Below are positions 1-6,900 of a stretch of 26,296 bases of DNA, one piece after another. The DNA is from DASRDE01 sp035652755. GTDB lineage: Bacteria; Vulcanimicrobiota; Vulcanimicrobiia; Vulcanimicrobiales; Vulcanimicrobiaceae. Position 1 is the stretch's first letter; each line of letters starts with the position of its first letter. Made by a program: the position numbers and the translations under genes. Location of the stretch: positions 1 through 26,296 of the forward strand of contig DASRDE010000255.1 of assembly GCA_035652755.1 (NCBI GenBank), in the 5' to 3' direction. The notes under the pieces are model-generated. The model made no database searches. It saw only the letters and a list, made by a program, of their open reading frames with translations, and was not told where the DNA came from.

Positions 1-647
1 TAGCCCACGTCCAGCAGCGATCCTTGCGCGCCTTCGATCAGCACGCGCTCGCCGCGTTCGAGGGCGCTGTGAAGATACTCTACGCCGTCGACGACGTGCG
101 CGAGAACGCGATCCGCGAGCCCGCGTACGCGATCGATCGAGTCGCCCGCCCCGCGGTGTTCGAGTTTTCGATCCAGCGACGCCGGGTCGCGCAAATCTCC
201 GAACGTGATGCCGGCACGCGCGACGCGGTCGACGTATGCGGGGCCGATTCCGCGCCCGGTGGTACCGATCGCATGCGCACCGCGCGCGGCCTCGGCTGCC
301 TTGTCGGCCGCAGCGTGATAGGGAAACACGACGTGCGCGCGATCCGAGATCCGGATGCGGGAGACGTCTATCCCGATCTTCGCAAGAGCTTCCAGCTCGG
401 CGATCAGCCCTTCTAAGCTCACGACCGTCCCGCCGCCGATGAAGAGCGCACAGCGTTCGTTGAGCACGCCGGAGGGAACGATCCTCAGCGCGAGTTTCGT
501 CTCGCCGACGCGAATCGAGTGGCCGGCGTTGTCCCCGCCGCCGAATCGCGCGACGACGCCGTAGTCGCGCGCGTAGTAATCGACGATGCGGCCCTTGCCC
601 TCGTCGCCCCACTGAATGCCGACGATAACGTCAGCTTTGGCCGTCAT
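1..647 (-). CDS. purA: Adenylosuccinate synthetase, C-terminal part cut off by the window edge
   Basis: This enzyme joins IMP and aspartate using GTP to make adenylosuccinate, the first committed step from IMP to AMP, in the cytosol. The frame is open from the ATG at 647 to the window edge, giving about 215 residues of a protein usually near 430. The N-terminal GTP/IMP signature is clear: QWGDEGKGR at about residues 12-20, then GGDNAGH with the catalytic His, and later IGTTGRGIGPAY and LIEGAQGSLLD. The usual GDEGKGK ends in Arg here, a conservative change. The start ATG overlaps the TGA of the upstream mannosidase gene (ATGA), so translation is probably coupled. With hpt two genes upstream, it forms a purine salvage/interconversion pair. 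Identification is firm; only the 3' end is unseen. Confidence 0.96.
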   Translation of the reverse strand, partial: MTAKADVIVGIQWGDEGKGRIVDYYARDYGVVARFGGGDNAGHSIRVGETKLALRIVPSGVLNERCALFIGGGTVVSLEGLIAELEALAKIGIDVSRIRISDRAHVVFPYHAAADKAAEAARGAHAIGTTGRGIGPAYVDRVARAGITFGDLRDPASLDRKLEHRGAGDSIDRVRGLADRVLAHVVDGVEYLHSALERGERVLIEGAQGSLLDVG

Positions 648-1945
648 TCGTTCATGAATTCGAGATCGCTCGTATCGCCCATCGGAATCGAGCGCACGCC
701 TTCGAACGCCGTCATGACGAATTCACTGAAGAGCGCGTTGGGCCAACCGAAATCATCGCGCGTGTAGCGCTTGGGATCGTTGGGATCGAACGATTCGTGG
801 AGCAGATGGTCGCCCGGGTCAGTGGCGAGCAGCTGATTGAGCACGTCCTGCTTTTCGGATTGCGAGTTGGCCGTCAGGCCGTCCATGACCATCGCCAGCG
901 GCCACACCCAGTGATCGGGCGTGTGATAGCTGCCGATCCCCCGCGCGAATTGCCCAGTGTAGTACGACGGATTATCCTGCGAGAGCAAAAAGGCGCGCGT
1001 GTTCAGGTAGTAACGGTCGTTGGTCGTCGTATACCCGATGTACGGCGCCGAGAGCAAAGAGGGAACGTTGGCGTCGTCGGTCAGGATCGCGTGGCCCAGA
1101 CCGTCGACTTCGTAGGCGTAAATGTAGCCGTACTTGGAGACCGGGACCATGCCGTAGCGCTGAATGCCGCGCTGCACTTCGTCGCGCAGCGATTGCGCCT
1201 CGTGGGCTTTGATGAGGTTGTGATAGACTTGGCGCTCGATCTGTGCCATGTCCCCGAGCGCCACGACGATGAACATCTCGGACGGAATCAGGAAGTTGTA
1301 GTAGCACGCGTCGTCGGAAGGCCGAAAACCGGTCCAAATCATCCCGGTGTAGGTGACCGGACGGCCCTTGCCGCCGTTCTCGAGCTCCTTGTGCGTGTAC
1401 TGCGAATTGCGCGGGTGGTCTTGTTCGCGTTCGAGAGTGGCAAAAATCGCGTCGTACGCCTTGGATTCATCGGCGGTAAAAATGGACGCATCTCCGGTGG
1501 CGCGCCAATAGCTCCATGCCAGCGTCACGGGATAGGCCAGCGAGTCGAGCTCGAACTTCTGCTCCCAAACGCGGTAATCCAGCGTAAACGCGTTGGCGTA
1601 CGGATCGATCTGCAGATACTTGGCCTGGCGCGCGATAATGCCGCGCAGCAAGTCGCGCGTCGTCGGATCCTGCTTGGCGTAGTACAGGTACGGGCGGACT
1701 TGAGCGCTCGAGTCGCGCAGCCACTCGGCCGGAATGTCGCCCGTTTTTACGTACGCCGTTCCGTCCGGCTCTTGCTGCGCCAGCTTGGTCGTGTCCAGGA
1801 GCGCGGCCCGGAACATCTCCTGAAGGTGCGCGTTGGAACTCTGATAGCCTTGCGCGGCCCGCTCGATCGACTGCAATTCCAAAGCGGATGTCGCTGCAGG
1901 CAGCGCGAGCAGGAGCGCGGCCATCGCGATCGTGAGGAGCTTCAT
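644..1945 (-). CDS. Secreted glycoside hydrolase family 125 (exo-alpha-1,6-mannosidase type)
   Basis: GH125 enzymes are metal-independent, inverting exo-alpha-1,6-mannosidases that trim mannans or N-glycan mannose. Family blocks are easy to see: TGDIPAEWLRDSSAQVRPYL near residues 70-90, WTGFRPSDDACYYNF near 205-220, and a C-terminal half with YEVDGLG, DDANVPSLLSAPYIGY and the WVWPLAMVMDGLT segment. The length of about 433 residues is normal. The N-terminus MKLLTIAMAALLLALPAATS is a signal peptide, so the enzyme should act outside the cytoplasm. I chose the ATG at 1945, whose ATGA overlaps the hpt stop; a GTG three codons upstream (1954) is also possible. It sits between hpt and purA, an odd place for a sugar hydrolase. 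Substrate is inferred from the family only. Confidence 0.92.
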   Translation of the reverse strand: MKLLTIAMAALLLALPAATSALELQSIERAAQGYQSSNAHLQEMFRAALLDTTKLAQQEPDGTAYVKTGDIPAEWLRDSSAQVRPYLYYAKQDPTTRDLLRGIIARQAKYLQIDPYANAFTLDYRVWEQKFELDSLAYPVTLAWSYWRATGDASIFTADESKAYDAIFATLEREQDHPRNSQYTHKELENGGKGRPVTYTGMIWTGFRPSDDACYYNFLIPSEMFIVVALGDMAQIERQVYHNLIKAHEAQSLRDEVQRGIQRYGMVPVSKYGYIYAYEVDGLGHAILTDDANVPSLLSAPYIGYTTTNDRYYLNTRAFLLSQDNPSYYTGQFARGIGSYHTPDHWVWPLAMVMDGLTANSQSEKQDVLNQLLATDPGDHLLHESFDPNDPKRYTRDDFGWPNALFSEFVMTAFEGVRSIPMGDTSDLEFMNE

Positions 1946-2454
1946 GCGGGCCACGTCCCGTGCGCGTACAGCTCGGGCAGTTCGCGGTAGCGCCCGTTGT
2001 AATCCAGACCGTAGCCGACGACGAAAACGTCGGGGACTTCGAAGCCGCGATACTTTACGTCGACCGGCGCGATGCGCCGGTGCGGGCGGTCGAGCAGCGT
2101 GCAGACCTCCAGCGATGCGGGCTCGCGCGCCCGCAGGGTCTTAGCGATGTACTGCAGCGTCAGCCCCGTATCGATCGTGTCCTCGACCAGGACGACGTGG
2201 CGCCCTTCGATAGAGGCCGAGGTGTCTTTGATAAAGCTGATTCCTTCGGCTTCGGCATAGCGCGAGAGCGCGATAAAGTCGAACTCGCACGGGATGGTGA
2301 CTGCCCGGGTCAAATCGGCCACGAAGACGGCGCAGCTGGTCAGCACGCCTACGATCATCGGATTCTTGCCCGCATAATCGCGCGAGATAGCCGCCCCGAT
2401 CTCGCGCACGCGGGCCGCGATCTCGGCCTCGCCGAAGAGCCGCTCTGCTATCAC
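1942..2454 (-). CDS. hpt: Hypoxanthine phosphoribosyltransferase
   Basis: The enzyme salvages hypoxanthine or guanine with PRPP to give IMP or GMP in the cytosol. The PRPP-binding loop VLVEDTIDTGLTL is exact for the family, preceded by FIALSRY and followed by the base-binding end (KYRGFEVPDVFVVGYGLDYNGRYRELP). I prefer the GTG at 2454 (170 residues): it lies 16 nt after the upstream stop, has an AAGGA-like ribosome site overlapping that stop, and gives the usual family N-terminus (VIAERLFGEAEIAARVREIG). A longer GTG start at 2505 would add 17 residues and overlap the previous gene. The gene ends in an ATGA overlap with the GH125 gene and is two genes from purA. Confidence 0.95.
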   Translation of the reverse strand: MIAERLFGEAEIAARVREIGAAISRDYAGKNPMIVGVLTSCAVFVADLTRAVTIPCEFDFIALSRYAEAEGISFIKDTSASIEGRHVVLVEDTIDTGLTLQYIAKTLRAREPASLEVCTLLDRPHRRIAPVDVKYRGFEVPDVFVVGYGLDYNGRYRELPELYAHGTWPA

Positions 2455-2470
2455 GGGCCGGCGCTTTTCC

Positions 2471-2794
2471 TTAGGATGCCCGCGCGCGGCGGTTCGAGAA
2501 GACACGCTCCACGTCGCGGCGCGTAAAGAGTTTGATCGCGACGTCCGGAAACGTTTCGCGAAGCAAGCGGATCTTGCGGTTCTTGCGCGACTGCAAGCGC
2601 GGGCTTTGAACGGTCATCTCTAAAAATAGATCGTACTGCGGCAGGTAGAAATCGGGCGTGAACCACTCTAGGGCGTTTCCCAGGGCATCGCGGACAATAG
2701 GAAACGCGCAAGGCTCGTAAATCCACTCGACTTCATAAAAATCCAGGAGCCGAGCAAACTCCGCTTCACTGCGATGAGCGAACCGCGTTACCAC
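2471..2794 (-). CDS. Small conserved protein next to hpt, PD-(D/E)xK nuclease-like pattern
   Basis: A 107-residue soluble protein from a GTG at 2794, placed 10 nt after the sensor kinase stop and 16 nt before hpt. The open frame continues upstream to 2914, but that part overlaps the kinase gene and reads as low-complexity Arg/Ala/Pro, so I exclude it. The conserved-looking core is HRSEAEFARLLDFY (residues 7-20), then TPDFYLPQYDLFLEMT (46-61) and SRKNRKIRLLRE (69-80), ending in PDVAIKLFTRRD. Acidic residue E12 in a first helix, PD at 47-48, E59 and K71 resemble the PD-(D/E)xK nuclease arrangement. However, the position after E59-M is Thr rather than Lys, so catalysis is doubtful. From memory, similar small proteins occur beside hpt in other bacteria. 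Function unknown. Confidence 0.75.
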   Translation of the reverse strand: MVTRFAHRSEAEFARLLDFYEVEWIYEPCAFPIVRDALGNALEWFTPDFYLPQYDLFLEMTVQSPRLQSRKNRKIRLLRETFPDVAIKLFTRRDVERVFSNRRARAS

Positions 2795-2804
2795 GGACCG
2801 AAGT

Positions 2805-3941
2805 CTACGACGCGCGAGCGCTCGAATCCGCCTTCCGGGGCAGGCGCGCCTCGAACCTGGCGCCGCCGAGCGGGGAATCGCAAACCGCAACCCGCCCGCC
2901 GGCGCGTTCGGCAATCATTTTGACGATCGCAAGCCCGATGCCGGTACCGGGCCTGCTCTCGGCCTGCGCACCGCGCACGCGCAGTCCGAAAATCGACTCG
3001 CGCGCACCGGGCGCGATGCCGGGTCCGTCGTCGTCGACGCAAATCACCGCATCGAGGCCCTCGACGCGCACCGATACTTCAACCCGCCCGCCGTCGCGCC
3101 CGTACTTAACCGCATTTTCCAGCAGATTCACCAGCAGCTGCAGGCAAGCGTCGGGATCAAGCTCCACGATCGCATGGGAATCGCCCGCGCGGATCGCGGT
3201 CACGCTCCGAGCTTGTGCGGCCGGACGGACGATCTCGCAGCCCGCGTCGATCTGCGCGTCGAGATCGCACGTGCGGCCCAGGAGCGCGCCCGCCGAAAGG
3301 TCCAGCAGCGAAAATTCGAACATGCCGTCGACCAAGCGCGAGAGGCGCAACGTTTCGCGGCGCGCCGTGCGCAGGAAACGCTGTGCGGTTTCGCCGTCGA
3401 CGCCGTCGTCGATCAGCGTTTCGAGGTAGCCGCGTATCGACGTCAGCGGGGTTCGCAGTTCGTGACCGACCGCGGAGAAAAATTCGTACCGTTCGCGTTC
3501 GCGCGAACCGCGCTCGAGCGCGCGCTCGATCTCGAAGCCGAGCGGCGCATCGGCGCCGAAATCGCGCACGACGGTCCAGCCCGTTTGCACGCGTAAATTC
3601 GTCGCCATCGTCAGCGCGGCAGCGATGCGCTCGACCGCGCTGCGGCAATCCACCGCCGACGGCCGCGAGCACGCTCGCGCCGGCGCCGTCATCGCGACGG
3701 CAAAAATATCGCTTCCGGGATCGTGTGCCGCCAAATCCCCCGCGCGCAGCGCCTCGCGCGCGGCTTTAAGAAACACGCGCGTCGTCGTGCGTTCCAATCG
3801 GCGTGCCGCGGTCTTTCCTTGGCGCCAGGCGATCCGTTCGAAGTCGGCAACGCGAAGGGCGAGCAGCGGGATGCCGTCGCCCGAATCGCGTGCGAGCGCA
3901 GCGCCTAGCGCCGCCAGCGTCAGGACGCCGCGGTTAGGCAC
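2805..3941 (-). CDS. Sensor histidine kinase, soluble, with GGDEF-like N-terminal region
   Basis: This is the kinase half of a two-component pair with the response regulator just upstream (8-nt overlap; GTG start at 3941). The C-terminal half is a standard HisKA/HATPase core. The H-box SAVGHELRTPLTSIRGY carries the phospho-accepting His160, the N-box is LLVNLLENAVKYG (Asn276), G1 is DDDGPGIA (303-310) and G2 is GTGIGLAIV (332-340). No transmembrane segment is evident, so it is probably cytosolic. Residues about 25-85 (LALRVADFERIAWRQG followed by AGDLAAHDPGSDIFAVAM) follow the rhythm of a GGDEF domain with GSDIF in place of GGDEF, so it would be catalytically dead. It leads an operon of hpt, a mannosidase and purA. 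The signal sensed cannot be told from the sequence. Confidence 0.93.
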   Translation of the reverse strand: MPNRGVLTLAALGAALARDSGDGIPLLALRVADFERIAWRQGKTAARRLERTTTRVFLKAAREALRAGDLAAHDPGSDIFAVAMTAPARACSRPSAVDCRSAVERIAAALTMATNLRVQTGWTVVRDFGADAPLGFEIERALERGSRERERYEFFSAVGHELRTPLTSIRGYLETLIDDGVDGETAQRFLRTARRETLRLSRLVDGMFEFSLLDLSAGALLGRTCDLDAQIDAGCEIVRPAAQARSVTAIRAGDSHAIVELDPDACLQLLVNLLENAVKYGRDGGRVEVSVRVEGLDAVICVDDDGPGIAPGARESIFGLRVRGAQAESRPGTGIGLAIVKMIAERAGGRVAVCDSPLGGARFEARLPRKADSSARAS

Positions 3942-4623
3942 GCGCGAACTTATAGCCGAAGCCGTGAACCGTCTGCAGCACGGGCGGCAAACCGCATCCC
4001 TCTTCTATCCGCAGGCGGACGCGCCGCACGTGAACGTCGACCGTGCGCTCGTCGCCTTCAAAATCGAAACCCCAGACCATCTCGACCAGCGTGCGCCGCG
4101 AGAGCGCGACGCCCGGATTGCTCGCAAGTGCCAGGAACAGCGCGAACTCGCGCGGTTTCAGACGCACGTCGACGCCGTCGACGCGAACCTCGCGGGCTGC
4201 CTCGTCGATCTCAAGTCTGCCGAAGCTCAGCACCGGCGGACGGCGGTCGAACGGCTTGCCGCTGCGGCGCAGCACCGCCTTTAAGCGCGCGACCACTTCG
4301 CGCGGCGAGAACGGCTTGCAAATATAGTCGTCCGCGCCCAGTTCGAAGCCGACGACGCGATCGACTTCGTCGGTCCGGGCCGTCAGCATGATGATGGGAA
4401 CGTCGCGCTTCTCGCGGCGCAGCGTTCGTGCGACCTCGAACCCGTCTACCGCCGGCAAGCCGACGTCGAGGATGACGGCATCCGCGACTTCGCGCGCCGC
4501 GCGCAACGCGGCATTGCCGTCCGCAGCGGTAATAACGTCGAACGCTTCGCGCCGCAGGTGATGCGTCAGCAGCTCGCGGATGGCGGAGTCGTCCTCGGCG
4601 ACGAGGATCTTCGGGCTTCCCAT
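3934..4623 (-). CDS. OmpR/PhoB-family response regulator
   Basis: DNA-binding output partner of the adjacent histidine kinase. The receiver domain (residues about 5-118) has the acidic pair E10/D11-D12, phospho-acceptor D53 in VILDVGLP, T81 and K103 in ICKPFSP. The C-terminal winged-helix domain (about 130-229) shows the typical LKPREFALFLALASNPG, SRRTLVEMVWG and RTVDVHVRRVRLRIE segments and ends FGYKFARA. The length of 229 residues is standard. The ATG at 4623 lies 81 nt from the divergently transcribed S9 peptidase start, so the 4624-4704 gap probably holds promoters for both directions. No clear Shine-Dalgarno is seen. Target genes unknown; the downstream operon or the divergent peptidase are natural candidates (inference). 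Confidence 0.96.
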   Translation of the reverse strand: MGSPKILVAEDDSAIRELLTHHLRREAFDVITAADGNAALRAAREVADAVILDVGLPAVDGFEVARTLRREKRDVPIIMLTARTDEVDRVVGFELGADDYICKPFSPREVVARLKAVLRRSGKPFDRRPPVLSFGRLEIDEAAREVRVDGVDVRLKPREFALFLALASNPGVALSRRTLVEMVWGFDFEGDERTVDVHVRRVRLRIEEGCGLPPVLQTVHGFGYKFARA

Positions 4624-4704
4624 GCCGGGGCCAGTGCCCTTCGGCCGCCCGCCAAAGACACCGTGCGGCAGTACTCGCGCGGTGCGCGGTGCAATATTCG
4701 GGCG

Positions 4705-6690
4705 ATGAAAGCGCGCATTCTGCTTCTTGCACTCACCCTTGCCGCCTTGCCGCCCGCCCTGGCGGCCAAACCCGCCGATCCGGCCGCGTTCCGCCGCTTG
4801 ATCGGGATTACGTCGCCCGCAGTCTCGCCCGACGGCCGGCGCGTGGCGTTCCTCCAGACCGTGACCGACTTTCGAAACGACCGGCGCCTTTCAACCCTGC
4901 GCGTCATCGACGTCGCCAGCGGAAAGATGTGGTCGCTGAGCAAGGCCACCGACGACATCTCCGATCCGCGCTGGTCTCCGAGCGGCAACGCGGTCGCGTA
5001 TATTTCCGCCGGACGGAACAAACAGGATCAGATCTTCGCGGTGCGGGCGTCCGGGGGTCCCGCTCGCCAGATTACCTCCGCGAAAAACGGCGTCGAACAA
5101 TATGCGTGGAGTCCGGACGGTTCGCGCTTCGCGTACGTCACGCCGGACGACCCGTCCAATGCCGCAGCAGCGCGCCGGCACGACGATCTCTTCGACATTC
5201 ACGACGACGGGTATTTCATCAGCGGTCCGCCGCAGCCGTCGCATCTGTGGGTGATCTCCTCGCGCGCCGGTACCGCACGGCGGTTGACGTCGGGTACGTG
5301 GAGCGTGCTCGAGGCGGCGCCGCCGTTCGTCGGCGCTCCGTCGGATCCGTCGTGGTCGCGCGACGGACGTTTTATCGCGTTCACGCGTCAAGCGAACGCG
5401 GACAATAGCGACAGCGATCAAACGACGATTGCAATCGTCGATGTCTCCAGCGGGAGCGTGCGCGCGCTCAGCTCGCACCCGAAATACGAGTATCAGCCCC
5501 AATATTCGCCCGCGGACGAAACGGTGCAGTACATCTATCCGCACGGCCCCGGGCCGGTCAGTGCGATGGACGTGTACGCCGGAAGCACCGACATCACGGC
5601 GCGCCTGGATCGCGACGTGACCCAAGCCCTGTGGATGCCCGACGGAAAAAGCGTCGTTGCGCTCGCGAACGAACGCACGTCGTCCGGCCTGTGGCTGGCG
5701 CCGCGGCGCGGATCCGCGCACCGGATCGATCTCGGTCCGCTGAACGTCTCGGAGTTCGACGTGGGGCGTTCGGGCGCGATCGCATTCGTGGGCAGCACGG
5801 CGTCGACGCCGAAGGAGCTCTATTACTTGGCGACGCCCGGCGTGATGCCGGTCAAACTCACGTCGCTCAACGCGCAATTCCTGAGCTACGATTACGGCAA
5901 GAGCACGCTCTTTGAATGGAGCGCCCCCGACGGCGAACGCAATGCCGGCATCGTCACGTATCCGGCCGGCTACCGGGCGGGCAAGGCATATCCGCTCGTC
6001 GTGTACAGCCACGGCGGTCCCGAAGCCGCTTCGACCCAAACGTTCGCGGACGGAGAGATCGGGCGGCTGCGTTACCTCTTTGCCGCCAACGGCTACATCG
6101 TGTTCGAACCAAACTATCGCGGCAGCGACGATCTGGGCAGCAGCCACGAGCACAAGATCTATCGCGACCCGGGCACCGGTCCGGCCGCGGACGTCATGTC
6201 GGGGATCACGGCGCTCGAAAAGACCGGTGCGGTCGACACCTCGCGCATCGCCGCGGTCGGCCATTCCTACGGCGGCTACATGACGACGTGGCTCATCAGC
6301 CATCAGCACATCTGGCGCAGCGCGGTCGTTGCAGACGGAATGGTCGATTGGCGCGCGGAGTACGACACGTCGGCTGCGGGCAATTTGGCATGGACGCGCG
6401 ATTCGCTCGGCGGAACCCCCATGGATCCGCAAGCGGCCCCTCTCTACGTGAGCGGCTCGCCGATCACGTACGCCGGCGACATCACGACGCCGACGCTGAT
6501 CCTATCGGGAACGGCCGACGAAACGGTACCGATCTCCGAGTCATTCGCGCTCTATCACGCACTTGACGACCGGCACGTACAGGTACGGTTCATCGGATTG
6601 CCCGGAGCGCATCATTCGCCGTCTCGCCCCGTGCAAGTCGACCGCTATTACGCCGAAATCTTCAACTGGGTCAACAGCCACATGCATTAA
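4705..6690 (+). CDS. Secreted S9-family serine peptidase (prolyl oligopeptidase / acylaminoacyl-peptidase type)
   Basis: A 661-residue exported peptidase. From the ATG at 4705 it starts MKARILLLALTLAALPPALA, a clear signal peptide; in-frame starts farther upstream lie inside the region antisense to the response regulator and are unlikely. The N-terminal two thirds is a beta-propeller of WD40-like PD40 units (for example DPRWSPSGNAVAYIS, QYAWSPDGSRFAYV, DPSWSRDGRFIAFT). The C-terminal alpha/beta-hydrolase has YSHGGP, the nucleophile elbow GHSYGGY (Ser521), Asp605 in SGTADETVP and His637 in GAHHSPS, the expected triad. These enzymes cleave oligopeptides, often after proline or from blocked N-termini. 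It appears monocistronic, with the methionine leader starting right after it. Exact specificity cannot be read. Confidence 0.95.
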   Translation: MKARILLLALTLAALPPALAAKPADPAAFRRLIGITSPAVSPDGRRVAFLQTVTDFRNDRRLSTLRVIDVASGKMWSLSKATDDISDPRWSPSGNAVAYISAGRNKQDQIFAVRASGGPARQITSAKNGVEQYAWSPDGSRFAYVTPDDPSNAAAARRHDDLFDIHDDGYFISGPPQPSHLWVISSRAGTARRLTSGTWSVLEAAPPFVGAPSDPSWSRDGRFIAFTRQANADNSDSDQTTIAIVDVSSGSVRALSSHPKYEYQPQYSPADETVQYIYPHGPGPVSAMDVYAGSTDITARLDRDVTQALWMPDGKSVVALANERTSSGLWLAPRRGSAHRIDLGPLNVSEFDVGRSGAIAFVGSTASTPKELYYLATPGVMPVKLTSLNAQFLSYDYGKSTLFEWSAPDGERNAGIVTYPAGYRAGKAYPLVVYSHGGPEAASTQTFADGEIGRLRYLFAANGYIVFEPNYRGSDDLGSSHEHKIYRDPGTGPAADVMSGITALEKTGAVDTSRIAAVGHSYGGYMTTWLISHQHIWRSAVVADGMVDWRAEYDTSAAGNLAWTRDSLGGTPMDPQAAPLYVSGSPITYAGDITTPTLILSGTADETVPISESFALYHALDDRHVQVRFIGLPGAHHSPSRPVQVDRYYAEIFNWVNSHMH

Positions 6691-6695
6691 TGCAT
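6682..6695. repeat. 14-bp perfect palindrome ATGCATTAATGCAT over the S9 peptidase stop
   Basis: The sequence ATGCATTAATGCAT reads identically on both strands. It contains the last codons and stop of the S9 peptidase and lies 23 nt upstream of the TTGACA element of the methionine leader promoter. It is AT-rich against a GC-rich background. It could be an operator upstream of the -35 box, or simply a coincidence of His/Met codons followed by TAATGCAT. No function can be assigned. Confidence 0.4.
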
Positions 6696-6718
6696 CGGCC
6701 CGCAGCGGCTCGTCGTGC

Positions 6719-6747
6719 TTGACACCCGCGAGCGCGTGTGGTAGCGT
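6719..6747 (+). promoter_or_regulatory. Sigma-70-type promoter of the methionine leader
   Basis: A perfect -35 hexamer TTGACA (6719-6724) is followed by a 17-nt spacer and a -10 hexamer TAGCGT (6742-6747), which keeps the key T, A and final T. Spacing is optimal. Initiation about 7 nt after the -10 box would fall at A6754 or A6755, so the leader-peptide ATG at 6755 would be at or within one base of the transcript 5' end. This is the best promoter visible in the window. Confidence 0.7.
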
Positions 6748-6754
6748 GGCGCCA

Positions 6755-6832
6755 ATGTTCGCTTTGAATCCTGCGATGGCTGCGATGATGCGCCGGGCGC
6801 CGATGCCCCGGTGGAGGCCGCCTTTCGCGTAG
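6755..6832 (+). CDS. Met-rich leader peptide of a methionine-gene attenuator
   Basis: A 25-codon reading frame, ATG at 6755 and TAG at 6830-6832, begins MFALNPAMAAMM. It carries Met at positions 1, 8, 11, 12 and 17, five of 25 residues with an adjacent pair, and ends RPPFA. No Shine-Dalgarno precedes it, but the predicted transcription start is at the ATG, so it would be translated leaderless. Its last six codons contain the 5' arm (6813-6821) of a hairpin that competes with a downstream terminator. A ribosome reaching the stop would cover this arm; one stalled at Met11/Met12 would leave it free. This is the layout of amino-acid-biosynthesis leader peptides, here with Met as control codon. 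Established logic, new assignment by inference. Confidence 0.7.
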   Translation: MFALNPAMAAMMRRAPMPRWRPPFA

Positions 6833-6900
6833 TTCCGAGCGGAACAGAACAGCAATGTGCGGCCTCCGAGCATCTAACGCTCGGGGGCCGCGTCATTTTC
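6813..6900 (+). promoter_or_regulatory. Transcription attenuator: mutually exclusive antiterminator and terminator hairpins
   Basis: Two alternative folds share the segment GCGGCCTCC (6859-6867). Antiterminator: GGAGGCCGC (6813-6821) pairs perfectly with 6859-6867 (9 bp), and the enclosed loop holds a further small hairpin GTTCC-GAGC-GGAAC (6832-6845). Terminator: 6859-6871 pairs with 6879-6891 over 13 bp with one T-G wobble (6865/6885) and a 7-nt loop, followed by GTCATTTTC as a short U-run. Forming one excludes the other. The 5' antiterminator arm lies within the Met-rich leader peptide, linking the choice to translation. The terminator ends 28 nt before the ATG of the methionine-pathway gene. 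No SAM-I/SAM-II riboswitch or T-box landmarks were recognised in this leader. Confidence 0.78.

Noticed and set aside
797..1990. 397-residue open frame antisense to the GH125 gene
   Set aside because: No recognisable domain and Arg/Val-rich composition; the opposite strand encodes clear GH125 blocks.
4891..6432. 513-residue open frame antisense to the S9 peptidase
   Set aside because: Arg/Val/Asp-rich translation with no family motifs; it is the usual mirror frame of a GC-rich gene whose sense protein has a full catalytic triad.
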